NCBI GenBank assembly: GCA_029379385.1
Contig: CM055618.1
Coordinates: 5,094,134-5,158,133 of the forward strand
Direction of reading: 5' to 3'
DNA: 64,000 nucleotides
From: Quillaja saponaria
Lineage: Eukaryota > Streptophyta > Magnoliopsida > Fabales > Quillajaceae
This document shows positions 46,914 through 58,934 of this stretch, in pieces. Both the position numbers and the translations under genes were made by a program. Under the pieces are notes generated by a model. It made no database searches and had not been told where the DNA came from. It worked only from the letters and a program-made list of their open reading frames with translations. Positions within the stretch are counted from its first letter, which is position 1. Every line of letters begins with the position of its first letter.

Positions 46914-49224
46914 TTCTTTCATGATGATGATTTCTGCATGTTTTCTGGTTTGGAATTCACTTGGATATGTGATGGATCAAGATGTTATGTATCTACTTGG
47001 AATGCCAATTAGAATAGACATCCCTCTGGAGCTATAGCTTGTTCAAAGCACTGATCATGCCTCCCGTGTCTGTCTACATGTTGGTCTTGTGACATTCCAT
47101 AATCAAGCATGAAAACCTGTATATTGCATTTTGGAAAACTAAGGCACGGCTAAATAGTATTTTCAAAGTTTTTATGAAAATCTGTCTTGTGCACCTATTG
47201 AGATGTTTTTATCTCATTTTTGGTTTTACTTTGTGCCTCAGATTTATACTCAGGCTGCAGGGTTTTAGATTGAAGTTTGGAGCATGGCTTTGACTATTTT
47301 ATCTTGTTACTATGAGTACTACAGCTACTTGAAATGCTTTATGGTCTACTGCATATTTTTTTCAGTATTGGCATGTGTATGTAGAGTATTGCTTGGATGA
47401 AGTGTTGACAGATGCCATGGAGGAATATGGGTCAACATGATGTGTTTTTGCTAGCCAAATAGGCCTTAGAATGTATGTAGGAACATGTACCTTTTCAGGT
47501 TGGAAACCTGTATTGTTGTAATCTGACTCTCGTACTTCCGGTGAACTTTGTATATATAATGAGAAGAAATGCTTTCTTTTGTCCAATCAGTATATGTATG
47601 TATTTATCACTTAGGGAATTCTATTACTTGTGCACTTAATAGAATTAGTTAAGCAAGCAAAGAACTAATTGCATAATAAAATGAATATAAAGGAATAAAA
47701 CAATGACTTGGTTGTTCTAATAATTGAATTAAGGTTTTACGAATCTGCCTAGGAGAAGGACCAGAACATGAAGAAAGGTTTGTTAGACATAATATAGAAA
47801 TGGACTCACTCCCATTGTACTTAAGTAATGGCAGAATCAACTCAATCAAAGAATTCATGTAGGAATAAGTCCAAAGGGATAGGTTTAGGTAACTCCAATT
47901 CATTTTGTACCATATAGTCAGTGTTTTCAGGTGGGACACAAGACTTACTATATATAAATCTAAGTAACTTATTAATAAACTAAGTTATATCTTATGTTTT
48001 TTTCTTTCATAACAATATATTTATTATAAATTTATCAATAGTTTTTCTTTTCTACAATTTTGGTCTCTGTAGTTTTACTCGGAATTCAATTTAGTCTCAA
48101 TTTTTTAATTTGATGCAATTAGATTCTTTTAATTATAAAATTGCTTCAACTTTGTCTTTACCGTCATCTTTCATCAAAATTAAAATTTTGATGGAAGTGA
48201 TATGAACATATGAAAGAGAAAGGAAAATAATGTGGCTATAACATAGTTAATTGACACGTGAAGTTTTGAGAAATAAATTAAAACCTAAAAGAAAAATCAA
48301 TTTATTCTTTCATTTTCTCGAATACCAAACAAAAGATTCATAGGAAAAGTAAGGATAACTCATATTTTTCCCTTCACATTCTAAATAGGTCTTACTATTA
48401 ATTCATATTCCCAAAAATTCCAACTTTATTATTATTATTTTTTTCCCTAAAGAAGTCCTAAATTTTATATTGACACTTTTTATGTCAATTCTATCCTTAT
48501 TATTATTATTTTTTAAGTTTAAAATATCATTAAGTAGATTAATCTTTCAAAATATACATTTAATTTAGAAATTAAAATTTATTATTTAATAATTAATAAA
48601 AGAATAATTTTTTAAAAATTAATGATATTTTCATAATTCCTTTAATATAATTCTTTGTTAATTTTCTTACAAAATGAATCTAAATTTATTTATTTTTGGT
48701 TTTAATTAAGTTGGAAACTAAAAAAAATAAGAAAAAACGAAAGTAGATAATGAGAACTTTTTATTAAGTTTTAGTATTTTTTTGTTCTTTTCATTAATGG
48801 TTATATAATGAATTTGTTTTCAAATTTATTTGGTATTTTTTGTAAAAAAAATTATTTTACTTAACTAATATTTTAAATTTAAAGCTAAAAATACAATAAT
48901 AAGAGTCAAAATAACATAAAAAGTACAAATATAAAATTTAAAACTTATTTGCAAAAAAAAAAAATTCAAAAGTAAGAGTTTCTTATAAATATAAATTTAT
49001 TGTATTACTTATTTAAAATATATAAAAACAAAATTATGACGTATCCATACTTTTCCGGAAGATTCATCCTATCAATTGCTTTGATATTTGGTTCTGAAAT
49101 TCTGAATTTTTTCGGTATTTATTCTTGTTTTCTGAAAATTTTATTGTTTAAGGAGGGAAGGTTGTGATTGATTTCTTTACCATAGTTTGGATCTTGTAAA
49201 TCCACAAAGCCAGCGATCCACGCA
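46914..49224. other. Intergenic; possible non-coding transcript end and a small hairpin
   Basis: Around 47360-47590 the sequence resembles a plant 3' end, but no coding exon precedes it. CATCAAAATTAAAATTTTGATG at about 48174 is a 10 bp stem with a two-base loop. The rest is AT-rich. Confidence 0.3.
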
Positions 49225-49446
49225 ATGGCTAACAAGTACACCGACGTTGAGAAGAATTTTAGGGTGCAGTTAATGCCATTTTTCGTGTCGGTGAGAGAAG
49301 GGAAGGAAATTGAAGTTGTGTGGGCCAAGAAGGACGATATTTTCAGGCTTTTGATTTGTTGTCTTTTAGTAAGGAAATTCTTATTGTTAGTTCGAGATCC
49401 ATATCAGCATGACCATAGTTTATTTTTTGATTTTTCGAGTTTCTAA
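49225..49446 (+). CDS. Small hypothetical ORF, possible orphan first exon
   Basis: It starts at ATG 49225, reading MANKYTDVEKNFRVQLMPFFVSV then REGKEIEVVWAKKDDIFR. The first 43 codons look genuinely coding, with balanced charged and hydrophobic residues. After residue 43 it becomes hydrophobic and low in complexity. A leader-like sequence precedes it. It may be the first exon of a lost gene. I do not recognise the family, and no following exon is visible. Confidence 0.3.
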   Translation: MANKYTDVEKNFRVQLMPFFVSVREGKEIEVVWAKKDDIFRLLICCLLVRKFLLLVRDPYQHDHSLFFDFSSF

Positions 49447-52194
49447 TTTATCAAGCTCTATCACATATTTTAAATTTAAACTTGTGAACATATTTTATTT
49501 AAGTATGGTTTGATAATATTTTTTGAAAAGGGATTTATGCTTATAAAAATATAAGTTACTTTTTTTATGTATAATAACAAAAATTGAGATATTACTATTC
49601 TGGACTTTTAAAAATTAGAGTGATATTTCTAAAAGTTGATTTTTATTCTTAAACATCTTAAAGTCTAATATAACTTTAATTTGTAAATAAAAAAAATCAC
49701 ATCATTACTAAATAAAGTCTAATTTTGTGACTTTTACTAGTTTTTATATTATTTTACTAAATATTACTGCTGTGATTTTTCAAAAATAATTTTAAGAGAG
49801 TCACAAGAGTATATTCATATCTTAAAAATTACAATATTAATAAACCAAGTCTTAATATGATATTTAGATTCTAGGTTTTTTTTATAAAATTTTATTAAAA
49901 TTAATTTAAACAGAAAATAATGGTTAAGATATAATTAAAGTGATTTTGTAATTAATAGGACTCCAATATAATAAATTAAAAAAAATTGACTAAATTAAAC
50001 TCAGGTATCAAATTACAGGATATAATAAATAATATTAAATAAAATGGGCTCACAATCTTATTTACCGAGTTTTATAAAAATTATTCGTTTTACAAAATGA
50101 GTTAAAAAAATAAAACTGCATATCAACTTGTTTATACAATATAAACCTAGTTGAATCCGAATAATTCAGTTGCTAACTTTATTCATTATCACCCCTATTA
50201 ACCCAAGTTTCTATGTTCATTTTCTTTCTTCTTTCTTGTTTCTTCTTTTTTTAAAGTTACTTGTTACTCCATATAAGCACAGAAAATGATTATGAAATGG
50301 GCCACCACCATATTGAGCACTAATTATAATTCTAATAATAACATATTTGCAACTTTCATTGTAACGGTCAAAACGCAATCCAACCATATAGCAAGTAAAT
50401 CTTATCCTTTTCAGATAGCTATAGTCTATAGAGCTATAGCAAGCTGGTCTCATCTTTCTTCCTCTAACTTCCAAGTGATTGGATTTCCTCTTTGTATTGT
50501 GCTCTTTCTTTTGGTTTAAAGAAAGTAGGGATTAATTTTGAGTTAATATATCAAAATTCACCTTATTGCCTTTTCCACTTTGATTTTCTTATTATATTAT
50601 ATATTATACTAATACAAGTAACATCCTAAAATCGAGATTATTACAATTTGCAAATACTAATGGTAAAAAAATAACTCATAAATCCAACCAACATTTAAAT
50701 TAGTGTCTAATGGACAATGGTTAGCAAAAAATGAAGACTCCACGACTAATAAATATGAAAACATTTTTACAAAAATTGAGAAAATTAAAAGTATTAAATG
50801 TTTCTTAGCTAGTGCTCTACGGACAATGGTTAGCAAAAACCTAAAAAGTAATAAATAAAGAAAATTTATATAATTATTAAATAGTATACAATGGTCCAAT
50901 TGTTTGACAAATATTAAATCGAATTACATATCAAATAATTAATATAATTTTGTCAAATGTGCAATCATCATATTTGAATTTGATTCAAATACAATTCTGA
51001 ATACTAAATATTATTTGTGTTTGATTTGAATGTCAAATAATTGATATAGCTGTAATGCTAAATACTTCTCTACTCACTAATCAGTTACTAGTTCAACTAG
51101 CATAACATGTGAAAGAGTAGGGCGAGTTCACATAAAAGAAAATTCTCCCCTCTTGGGTATACAGAATCTACTTTCCCCTATCCTAAATTACACACTTTTT
51201 AAAAAGAAAAAAAAAAAACATCTTGGTAGTAATCATACTTCTAACTTCTAAGGATCCTTTGTAAATACAAACATGATGAAAAGCTCCACTAGTCTACTCT
51301 AGTACTCCACGGTGACTTGATATGATATACTGTAATTGATATGCAGAATCATCCAACAGGGGTTTAGTATGCAGATCAATCTTTTAAGACAGTGTAACAA
51401 AGCAAGGAATGGTCCCAAACCCAGCTATAAAGTTGATTAAGGTGATTTGAACCAAGTCAGAAATAGTGAGGGGGAGGGGTCTGAGTCTCAGACTCTCAGT
51501 CCAGCTTGCTAAGTCAGAAAGGTAAAGATGGAACAAATGGGGTGGGCATCATCACCTCCCATGCCATTAACACAGACCTCATTGATTTGGTTCCTTGGTG
51601 GGCCTCTATTTGTTTACTCAGAATATTATCATTTTCTTTAAAATTTCAGTGGGAAACATTACACCAATTACACAGTATCATTGATTAGCCTTTATATTCA
51701 GCATGTAGGCCACTCAATATTCTTGAATAGGAAAAATAACATTAGTAATCTGACCAAAAGAAGATTCATTTTTATTCTATTATAAAATATAAATAGTTTG
51801 GAGATCTAATTTTAATTAGTGATAAAAATTAAAGCATGACTTTTAAATATTTCATGACATAAAAGAATATCTTATAAATATCATATATCCTGAAGTATTC
51901 TTGCGAAAAAGAAAAAATGAAAAGAAAAAAAGAAGAAATTCATCAACTTAGAAAGCAAACAGACAGTTTAGAGGATGGACTATGTTCTGCAAATTAAAGC
52001 TCCTAACAGTGTGCATCTTATGATACACTCACTCAGTTTTCTGGCAAAAAAAAAAAAAAAAACATTCTCACGCTTACTGACACAGAATGTCTTGATCTTG
52101 GATCAAACACACTCCTATTATTTTTGTTTTTCTTTATAGCGCCGATCTTTGGATAGACCTTGTCCCTTTTGACCTTCAAATCAATCCTCTCACT

Positions 52195-52198
<4 letters not shown>
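49447..52198. other. AT-rich region upstream of BRL2, with a MITE-like fragment
   Basis: At 50701 and 50814 GGACAATGGTTAGCAAAAA occurs twice, bracketing a stretch (50735-50800) related to the right arm of the inverted repeat at 24812-24985. This looks like a member of the same MITE family. The region from about 51100 to 52198 would contain the BRL2 promoter. I see no motif that I can name with confidence. Confidence 0.4.

Positions 52199-52228
<30 letters not shown>
52199..52228 (+). repeat. (TC)15 microsatellite in the BRL2 leader
   Basis: Fifteen uninterrupted TC units lie 253 bp upstream of the BRL2 ATG, in a pyrimidine-rich tract. Such tracts are frequent in plant 5' leaders and core promoters and can influence transcription. 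Confidence 0.9.
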
Positions 52229-52235
<7 letters not shown>

Positions 52236-52434
52236 CTTCTACTCAAACAAAAAATTCTCTCCTTATTAATTCCTTCCCACGTTCCCTCCTTTTTCATTTT
52301 GTAAATTACATAAAGTAACTTCTTTTCCTAAAGGTTTCCCTTCTCCTTTGCAGCAAGAAATTAATCATCATATTCACCACTGCTCTCTCCCTTCACACTT
52401 AATTCGCAGCCTGTATCTCTCTGCAATATCTTGG

Positions 52435-52451
52435 CAGGTCTCTCAGACCTG
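52435..52451 (+). promoter_or_regulatory. Leader hairpin upstream of BRL2 start
   Basis: CAGGTCT-CTC-AGACCTG is a perfect 7 bp stem with a 3-base loop, 30 bases before the ATG. No ATG occurs in the leader between the TC repeat and the gene start, so there is no upstream ORF. A regulatory role is inference. Confidence 0.35.
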
Positions 52452-52480
52452 TGTTGCAGCAAACTTAATTGTTTCTTTCA

Positions 52481-55400
52481 ATGGAGAGCAACCAAGTTCA
52501 GATTTTTCGTCACTTAGTTTTAACATTTCTCTTGGTGACTAGTTATGTTCCTCTAACAGAAGGAGGAGGAGTTCCATCCATCAAGACCGATGGACAGGCT
52601 CTTCTCCTGTTCAAGAAGATGATTCAAAACGACCCAACTGGAGTTCTGTCTGGTTGGCAGGTTGCTAGGAATCCATGCAACTGGTATGGAGTTTCATGCT
52701 CTGTAGGACGTGTTACACAACTTGATCTTAGTGGGTCTAATCTTGTGGGGACTATTTCTCTAGACCCTTTGGCTTCTTTAGATATGCTATCAGTTCTAAA
52801 ATTGACTTTGAATTCGCTTTCTGTAAATTCCACTTCTTTGCTTCAGCTTCCATATAGTTTGACACATCTTGATCTATCCTTTGTTGGACTTGTAGGTATT
52901 ATCCCAGAGAATTTTATCTCCAAGTGCCCTAATCTTGTTTACATAAATCTTTCTTACAACAACTTAACCGGTTCTATCCCAGAAAATCTGTTACAGAATT
53001 CTGATAAACTACAGTCTCTTGACCTCTCTTCTAACAATTTGACAGGATCACTTTCTAGTTTGAAATTTGAGACTTCCAGCAATTCCTTACTGCAACTTGA
53101 TCTATCTGGAAACAGTTTATCAGGTTCCATTCCCAACTCCATTTCAAACTGCTCAAATCTCAAAACTTTGAGTTTGGCCTCCAATTTTATCACAGGGGAA
53201 GTCCCAAAATCTTTGGGGCAGCTAAAGAAGCTAGAGAGATTGGACCTTTCTCACAATCAACTGACTGGCTGGATCCCCTCTGAGTTGGGAAATGGTTGTG
53301 GCTCACTTTTAGAACTTAAGCTCAATTTCAACAACATATCGGGCCTAATTCCATCCACCTTCTCTTCTTTCACTGGGCTGCAAATTCTTGATCTGTCTAA
53401 CAACAACATATCAGGGCCACTACCAGATTCCATTTTTCAGAACCTGGGATCGCTAGAGGAATTGCGATTGAGTAACAATATCATTTCTGGACCATTTCCT
53501 TCTTCCATATCATCCTGCAAAAAGTTAAGGATAGTGGATTTCAGCTCCAATAGGATCTCTGGATTCATTCCCCCAGATATATGTCCTGGAGCAGCCTCAC
53601 TTGAGGAGCTGAGGATGCCAGATAACCTCATTTCAGGGGGAATCCCTGCTGAACTTTCAGAGTGTTCACAACTGAAGACAATCGATTTCAGCCTAAACTA
53701 TCTCAATGGTTCAATTCCAGCAGAGCTAGGAAAACTTGAAAGTCTTCAGCAGTTAATAGCATGGTACAATGACTTGGAAGGGAAAATTCCACCAGAGTTG
53801 GGAAAATGCGGGAATCTCAAAGATCTCATTCTCAATAATAATCAACTTAGTGGTCGAATTCCACTTGAATTATTCGGTTGCAGCAATCTTGAATGGATAT
53901 CACTCACAAGCAATGGGCTTACAGGAGAAATTCCACTGGAATTCGGTCAATTATCAAGACTAGCAGTTCTTCAGCTTGGGAACAACAGCTTTACAGGAGA
54001 GATACCAGTAGATCTAGCTAACTGCAGCAGTTTAGTTTGGTTGGACTTGAGCAGTAACAAGCTTACAGGGGGAATCCCATCTCGACTTGGCAGGCAGCAA
54101 GGGGCAAAATCATTGAGTGGGATTCTTTCAGGCAATACATTGGTGTTTGTCCGCAATGTGGGGAATTCATGCAAAAGCGCTGGAGGTTTGTTGGAATTTT
54201 ATGGAATTCGACCTGAAAGACTAATGCAGGTCCCAACATTAAAGAGTTGTGATTTCACAAGACTATATTCTGGTCCAGTGCTGAGCCTCTTTACACAATA
54301 TCAGACTTTGGAGTATCTAGATCTTTCATATAATGAGCTTCGTGGAAAAATTCCAGACGAATTTGGCAACATGGTGGCCTTACAAGTTCTTGAATTGTCA
54401 CACAATCAGTTGTCTGGTGAGATCCCCTCATCACTTGGCCAGCTAAAAAATTTGGGTGTGTTTGATGCATCACATAACAGATTGCAGGGGCATATCCCAG
54501 ACTCTTTCTCGAATCTGTCATTCTTAGTGCAAATTGATCTTTCTAACAATGAGTTAACTGGGCAAATTCCACCAAGAGGACAACTAAGTACACTTCCTGC
54601 AACCCAGTATGCAAACAATCCAGGACTTTGTGGGGTTCCATTGTCTGAATGCCAGAACAACCAACCTTCCTCAAATCTAAGTGGAGATGATGGCAAAGCA
54701 GTCCACAAGCCAGCCACTGTAGCATGGGCTAGTAGCAATGTCTTGGGGATTCTTATTTCTGTTGCATCTATATGTATTTTGATTGTGTGGGCCATTGCAA
54801 TACGTGCAAGGCGGAAAGAGGCAGAGGAAGTGAAGATGCTTAATAGCTTGCAAGCATCCCATGCAGCCACGACATGGAAAATTGACAAAGAGAAAGAACC
54901 ATTGAGCATTAATGTGGCAACATTTCAGAGACAGCTAAGGAAGCTCAAGTTCTCTCAATTGATTGAGGCAACCAATGGCTTCTCAGCAGCAAGCCTTATT
55001 GGTTGTGGGGGGTTTGGTGAAGTATTCAGGGCTACTTTGAAGGATGGAACAAGTGTTGCAATCAAAAAGCTTATTCGGTTGAGCTGCCAAGGTGACCGGG
55101 AGTTCATGGCTGAGATGGAAACTTTGGGGAAGATCAAGCACAGGAATCTTGTCCCACTGCTGGGATATTGTAAAGTTGGAGAAGAGAGGCTCCTTGTGTA
55201 TGAATTCATGGAGTATGGAAGCCTAGACGAAATGCTCCATGGAAGAATAAAGACACGAGATAGGCGAATCTTAACATGGGAAGAAAGACAAAAGATTGCA
55301 AGAGGTGCGGCAAAAGGACTCTGTTTTCTACACCACAACTGCATCCCACACATCATACACCGAGACATGAAATCAAGCAACGTTTTACTCGACAATGAAA

Positions 55401-55876
55401 TGGAAGCCAGGGTTTCTGATTTTGGAATGGCAAGGCTCATAAGTGCCCTTGATACCCATCTTAGTGTAAGCACACTTGCAGGAACACCAGGATATGTACC
55501 ACCAGAGTACTACCAAAGTTTCAGGTGCACTGCCAAGGGAGATGTCTATTCATTTGGGGTTGTACTCTTGGAACTACTTACAGGTAGACACCCTACTGAT
55601 AAGAAGGACTTTGGGGACACTAATTTGGTGGGATGGACGAAAATGAAGGTACGGGAAGGAAAACAAATGGAAGTAATAGACCCTGAGTTACTCTTGGTAA
55701 CTGAAGGGACAGATGAAGCAGAAGCTAAAGAAGTGAAAGAGATGATAAGATATCTTGAGATAACATTGCAATGTGTTAACGATTTCCCTTCCAAAAGGCC
55801 TAACATGTTGCAGGTAGTGGCCATGTTGAGAGAGCTGATACCTGGATCAGCCGAAGGAAGCAGCAACAGTGCTTGA
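52481..55876 (+). CDS. BRL2: BRI1-like LRR receptor kinase, BRL2/VH1 type
   Basis: A single intronless frame encodes 1131 residues (Arabidopsis BRL2 is about the same length). The ATG at 52481 is chosen because the frame further upstream has only a TTG. A signal peptide covers about residues 1-28. A Cys pair caps the ectodomain (66/73), and about two dozen leucine-rich repeats follow. An island domain interrupts them at about 537-603, and the closing Cys pair is at 717/724. The membrane segment is 754-774. The kinase has GCGGFGEV (841-848), Lys862, HRD (Asp962) and DFG (980-982), all intact, so an active RD Ser/Thr kinase is expected. Segments such as [20 protein letters not shown] and the full kinase style match BRL2. 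In the family BRL2 acts at the plasma membrane in vascular and provascular cells and does not bind brassinosteroid well, unlike BRI1. No break is visible. It stands alone among transposons. Confidence 0.95.
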   Translation: MESNQVQIFRHLVLTFLLVTSYVPLTEGGGVPSIKTDGQALLLFKKMIQNDPTGVLSGWQVARNPCNWYGVSCSVGRVTQLDLSGSNLVGTISLDPLASLDMLSVLKLTLNSLSVNSTSLLQLPYSLTHLDLSFVGLVGIIPENFISKCPNLVYINLSYNNLTGSIPENLLQNSDKLQSLDLSSNNLTGSLSSLKFETSSNSLLQLDLSGNSLSGSIPNSISNCSNLKTLSLASNFITGEVPKSLGQLKKLERLDLSHNQLTGWIPSELGNGCGSLLELKLNFNNISGLIPSTFSSFTGLQILDLSNNNISGPLPDSIFQNLGSLEELRLSNNIISGPFPSSISSCKKLRIVDFSSNRISGFIPPDICPGAASLEELRMPDNLISGGIPAELSECSQLKTIDFSLNYLNGSIPAELGKLESLQQLIAWYNDLEGKIPPELGKCGNLKDLILNNNQLSGRIPLELFGCSNLEWISLTSNGLTGEIPLEFGQLSRLAVLQLGNNSFTGEIPVDLANCSSLVWLDLSSNKLTGGIPSRLGRQQGAKSLSGILSGNTLVFVRNVGNSCKSAGGLLEFYGIRPERLMQVPTLKSCDFTRLYSGPVLSLFTQYQTLEYLDLSYNELRGKIPDEFGNMVALQVLELSHNQLSGEIPSSLGQLKNLGVFDASHNRLQGHIPDSFSNLSFLVQIDLSNNELTGQIPPRGQLSTLPATQYANNPGLCGVPLSECQNNQPSSNLSGDDGKAVHKPATVAWASSNVLGILISVASICILIVWAIAIRARRKEAEEVKMLNSLQASHAATTWKIDKEKEPLSINVATFQRQLRKLKFSQLIEATNGFSAASLIGCGGFGEVFRATLKDGTSVAIKKLIRLSCQGDREFMAEMETLGKIKHRNLVPLLGYCKVGEERLLVYEFMEYGSLDEMLHGRIKTRDRRILTWEERQKIARGAAKGLCFLHHNCIPHIIHRDMKSSNVLLDNEMEARVSDFGMARLISALDTHLSVSTLAGTPGYVPPEYYQSFRCTAKGDVYSFGVVLLELLTGRHPTDKKDFGDTNLVGWTKMKVREGKQMEVIDPELLLVTEGTDEAEAKEVKEMIRYLEITLQCVNDFPSKRPNMLQVVAMLRELIPGSAEGSSNSA

Positions 55877-56057
55877 AACCAAATTATTGTTCAGTTGTTT
55901 ATGATAACTAAAGTTTGTAAGATTTTCTGGTCAATCTTTTAAGAGTTTTTTTGTACCTAGTTTTCCATTTTTTTTTATTTTTTTTTTCTTCATTACATTG
56001 GCTACTACCTGATAGCCAGTAAAATCTTATAATGTGGCCTAAATGCAAATTTGACTG

Positions 56058-56063
56058 AATAAA
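56058..56063 (+). terminator. Candidate BRL2 polyadenylation signal
   Basis: AATAAA lies about 180 bp after the BRL2 stop, downstream of a T-rich stretch (55940-55990). This is a plausible plant near-upstream element. Confidence 0.4.
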
Positions 56064-56089
56064 TCTTCTACCAGGCATCCAATCAAACA

Positions 56090-57020
56090 AGTAATGCAGG
56101 TTCGTTTCTTACACCAACTATTAATTGGGCCGGTTTTCATGTAATGGATTGGCCGATGGACTTTGAGAATGAAGCCCATGAAACAGTTAAAGAGAAAAGA
56201 AATATTAGGGTTGGGAAAAGTCCAACCCGACAACGATTAGTTTTGAGGTTTTTGGGTTCAATTAAGAAAAAAAAAGAGGACAACGGATATGTACTCATTT
56301 TCTTCCAAAGTATTTTTTTTTAAAAAGGAGTGAGAGAAAATTGAGGGTATCAAATTTCTATAATATTCTTAAATTGTAAATTATTTTTAAATAAAGAGAT
56401 TTTTATGTAAATTATTTTTAAATAAAGAGAATTTTAAAAAAGAAGATAAGATATATTATAATTTTTATTTTATATATTTTTATTAAATATTTATTAAAAT
56501 TTTAAAAAATTAGATATAATTAAAAAATTATTTAATAATATTTTCGTTTTCTGCTCAATTTCCAAGGAATGCATCTCCAGACAAACGTTATTTTTGGTGT
56601 TGTCCTCCCCTCTCCTTCCTTGCTCTGCTCCCTCTCTCTCTTCAAACTCCCCTAATAGACCCTTCCCCTCTTTACTACAAAATGCAAAAGAAATATTAGA
56701 GTTGATCAACAAGCATTACGAACGCAAAGAGGTATCTTTCTTTTCTATCTGCTACATATGTTTTCATTTGCAGATTGTTAAGTAATTTTTTTTTTTTGGC
56801 TACAATTTCTTTTGGTAATTGGTGGCTAATATTTGTAATCATAGGGAATTCGAAGATTATCAAACACAGGAAGTTTGCATCTTTGTCTGTAAATTGTTAT
56901 TTCTAAATACAGAAATTACAGGATTATCCAAATCTTGATTACAGAGAGACAAACCTCTGTTCAAGAACATTAACTTTGCCTTCCTCTGACCTTGCATTAA
57001 CCATGATTGGCCAAGAAGGA
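56090..57020. other. Intergenic; possible orphan exon at 56594-56730
   Basis: At 56594-56730 the plus strand has an open frame without ATG, including LLQNAKEILELINKHYERKE, ending at a GTATCT donor-like site. This could be an exon of a lost gene; the family is unknown. Sequence from about 56930 to 57020 matches 58615-58715 and belongs to the LTR element below. Confidence 0.3.
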
Positions 57021-57034
57021 AGCTCTGATACCAT

Positions 57035-58934
57035 TTTTACAACTTAAACCTAAAAGACAGAGAAGGGAGAGATAAATCTAGCAGCTAGCCAATTTTATTC
57101 CAATACAAAGTCTCATCCCTCTGGTACAATGTGTATACAGTTTATATAGGCTAATGGAAAGTTAAAAATCCCTAAACTATCCTTATCCTATATTTTACCC
57201 ATGGAACTTGGGATGGAAAACAGAGAAAAATCATGATTAGCAACTCTTGTCAAATTGAAGAGAGGAACGACAGGATTTTTTTGGATTTTAATGAACTTCT
57301 AACGTTCCTAACAACTTGATAAATTTGCAGCTTCAATAGGGTATGAGGGAACTCCTTCCTTCCTTATAGCAAAAATTTTATCCATGATAGCCTTGAATCC
57401 AATATGGTAAGATTTAAACCAAATGAAAGTATCTTGCATCTTTTTCTATCAACCTTTGAACTCTTACCAGAAAGATAGCATTCTCATGCGTGTCTAATTC
57501 CCATTTTGCATACTGTAATTTCCAGCATAAGGGTCTGGAAATTAACAAGCTTTGTATACCCAACATATCTCCCCAATCTTCAAATTCCAGCACATTCTCT
57601 TGAACTTTACAAATCGATTCAACAATCATTGTTTAGAGACTGATAATTCACCATCATTCATCTCTACACATGGCTCATCATCTATCTTTAAGCAATTTTC
57701 AGTTTTTTACTTCATCATCACTGTCTGATTTAGATATCCTTACAAATTGAACCCATCCTTGATAGGTTGATTAGAAAAATCAACCTTTCCTTCTAGCAGA
57801 GACTCACCAATTTGATCATGCACTTTTCTCTTCTTGCATGACATTAAATCACATTCTATGTCTCAGATATTGGTTTTCCACAAATTAATAGTTACAATTA
57901 CAAGAACAACAAACCAACCTTCCATAAGCTTGTGCCGCAACATTATGTAGAGAAGCTTTATGAGCCAGGAAGATTTTGAAAGCCATATTCTTCAAAGATG
58001 ATTCGCAGGTTTCTCTGCATCAAACTTTCGTAGCCCAATTGTATGTCTTTTGATCCAGCCACTGCAGTAGCACGTATGGTCTTTTTATCCAGTCACTGCA
58101 GTAGCATTATCTGCACCTTCTGAAGTGAATGCTACTACACCACTCTCTGCATTTGTACGAACCTCGGAATCTTTATTTGCTGATTCTTGATTTCCCAATT
58201 TGTTGGTTTGTAGATGAACCGGCTCCAGTTGTCCTCCGATGAAACTCTCTGTTGGCTGCCATTGCTGTGCTCAAGGAAACTACAAATTTTCCAATCATAG
58301 TTGCAATTTAATCTTCAATCTATGGTTTGATTCGTCTATGCTCCTCCCCACTTTGTCTATGCTAATGTTCACTTCTTGAAGGGAATGATCCATTCTATCA
58401 AATCTTGCATCAACTCTATGGAGTCTTGATTAAAAAGGGCTCACCCGGTGCACAAAGTGCTCCCCGGCTATTGCGGGGGTAGGGGGAGGGTGGGCGTACA
58501 TGTACACAGCCTTTCCCTTACATTTCTGTAAAAGAGGCTGTTTCCACGCCTCGAACCCGTGACCTACAGGTCACCAAAGGAACAACTTACCGTTGTGCCA
58601 AGGCTCGCCCTCTTATGGAATCTTGATTCTAGAAAAGAATCTCTATTCCAGAACATGGTCTCCGATTTCCACATCCCTTATATTCACCATGATTGAATTG
58701 TATGGCCAGGAAGGAATCTCTCATACCATTGTTAAGGCTAACCCTGAAATTAACCTGGAACAGGATTAACACAGAGAAAAGAGAGGGAGGAAGAGAGTTA
58801 AATCTAGCAAACTGCTAGCCAATTTCATCCAGTACAAAGTCTCATCCCTCTGTACAATGTGTATATCATATATGCATGCTACTGGAATGTTAAAAATTCT
58901 TAAACTAACCTTATCCTATATTTGGCCGTTAACA
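57035..58934 (-). mobile_element. Small-LTR retrotransposon relic (TRIM/LARD-like)
   Basis: Two direct repeats, about 57035-57200 and 58730-58934 (205 bp, TGTTAAGG to CGTTAACA), share CAAAGTCTCATCCCTCTG. Each is preceded on its low side by an iMet-type primer site on the minus strand (AGCTCTGATACCA at 57021-57033, degenerate CTCTCATACCAT at 58718). Between them the minus strand has a coiled, gag-start-like segment (VDARFDRMDHSLQEVN, near 58330-58430) but no pol. A partial second internal region lies left of 57020, so the arrangement is tandem-like, possibly from unequal recombination. Confidence 0.6.
58432..58613 (-). mobile_element. Au-type SINE
   Basis: The minus strand reads GCGAGCCTTGGCACAACGGT (A box), GGTCACGGGTTCGAGGCGTG (B box), AACAGCCTCTTTTACAGAAA and CCGGGTGAGCCCTTTTT at the 3' end. 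These are the standard landmarks of plant Au SINEs. The flanks TATGGAGTCTTGATT (58417-58431) and TATGGAATCTTGATT (58614-58628) differ at one base in 15. It inserted into the internal region of the LTR relic at 57035-58934, so it is younger than that element. Confidence 0.95.

Noticed and set aside
47649..47939. 96-codon minus-strand ORF
   Set aside because: Leu/Ser/Tyr-rich with no family features and no gene context; too weak to call.
50217..50519. Paired ORFs on both strands
   Set aside because: They overlap as mutual shadows with low-complexity ends and no recognisable protein.
52348..52542. Possible upstream ORF in the BRL2 leader
   Set aside because: It starts with TTG; no ATG lies between the TC repeat and the BRL2 start.
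54406..55866. Long antisense ORFs opposite the BRL2 kinase and LRR region
   Set aside because: They mirror the codon structure of the sense gene and show no domain of their own.
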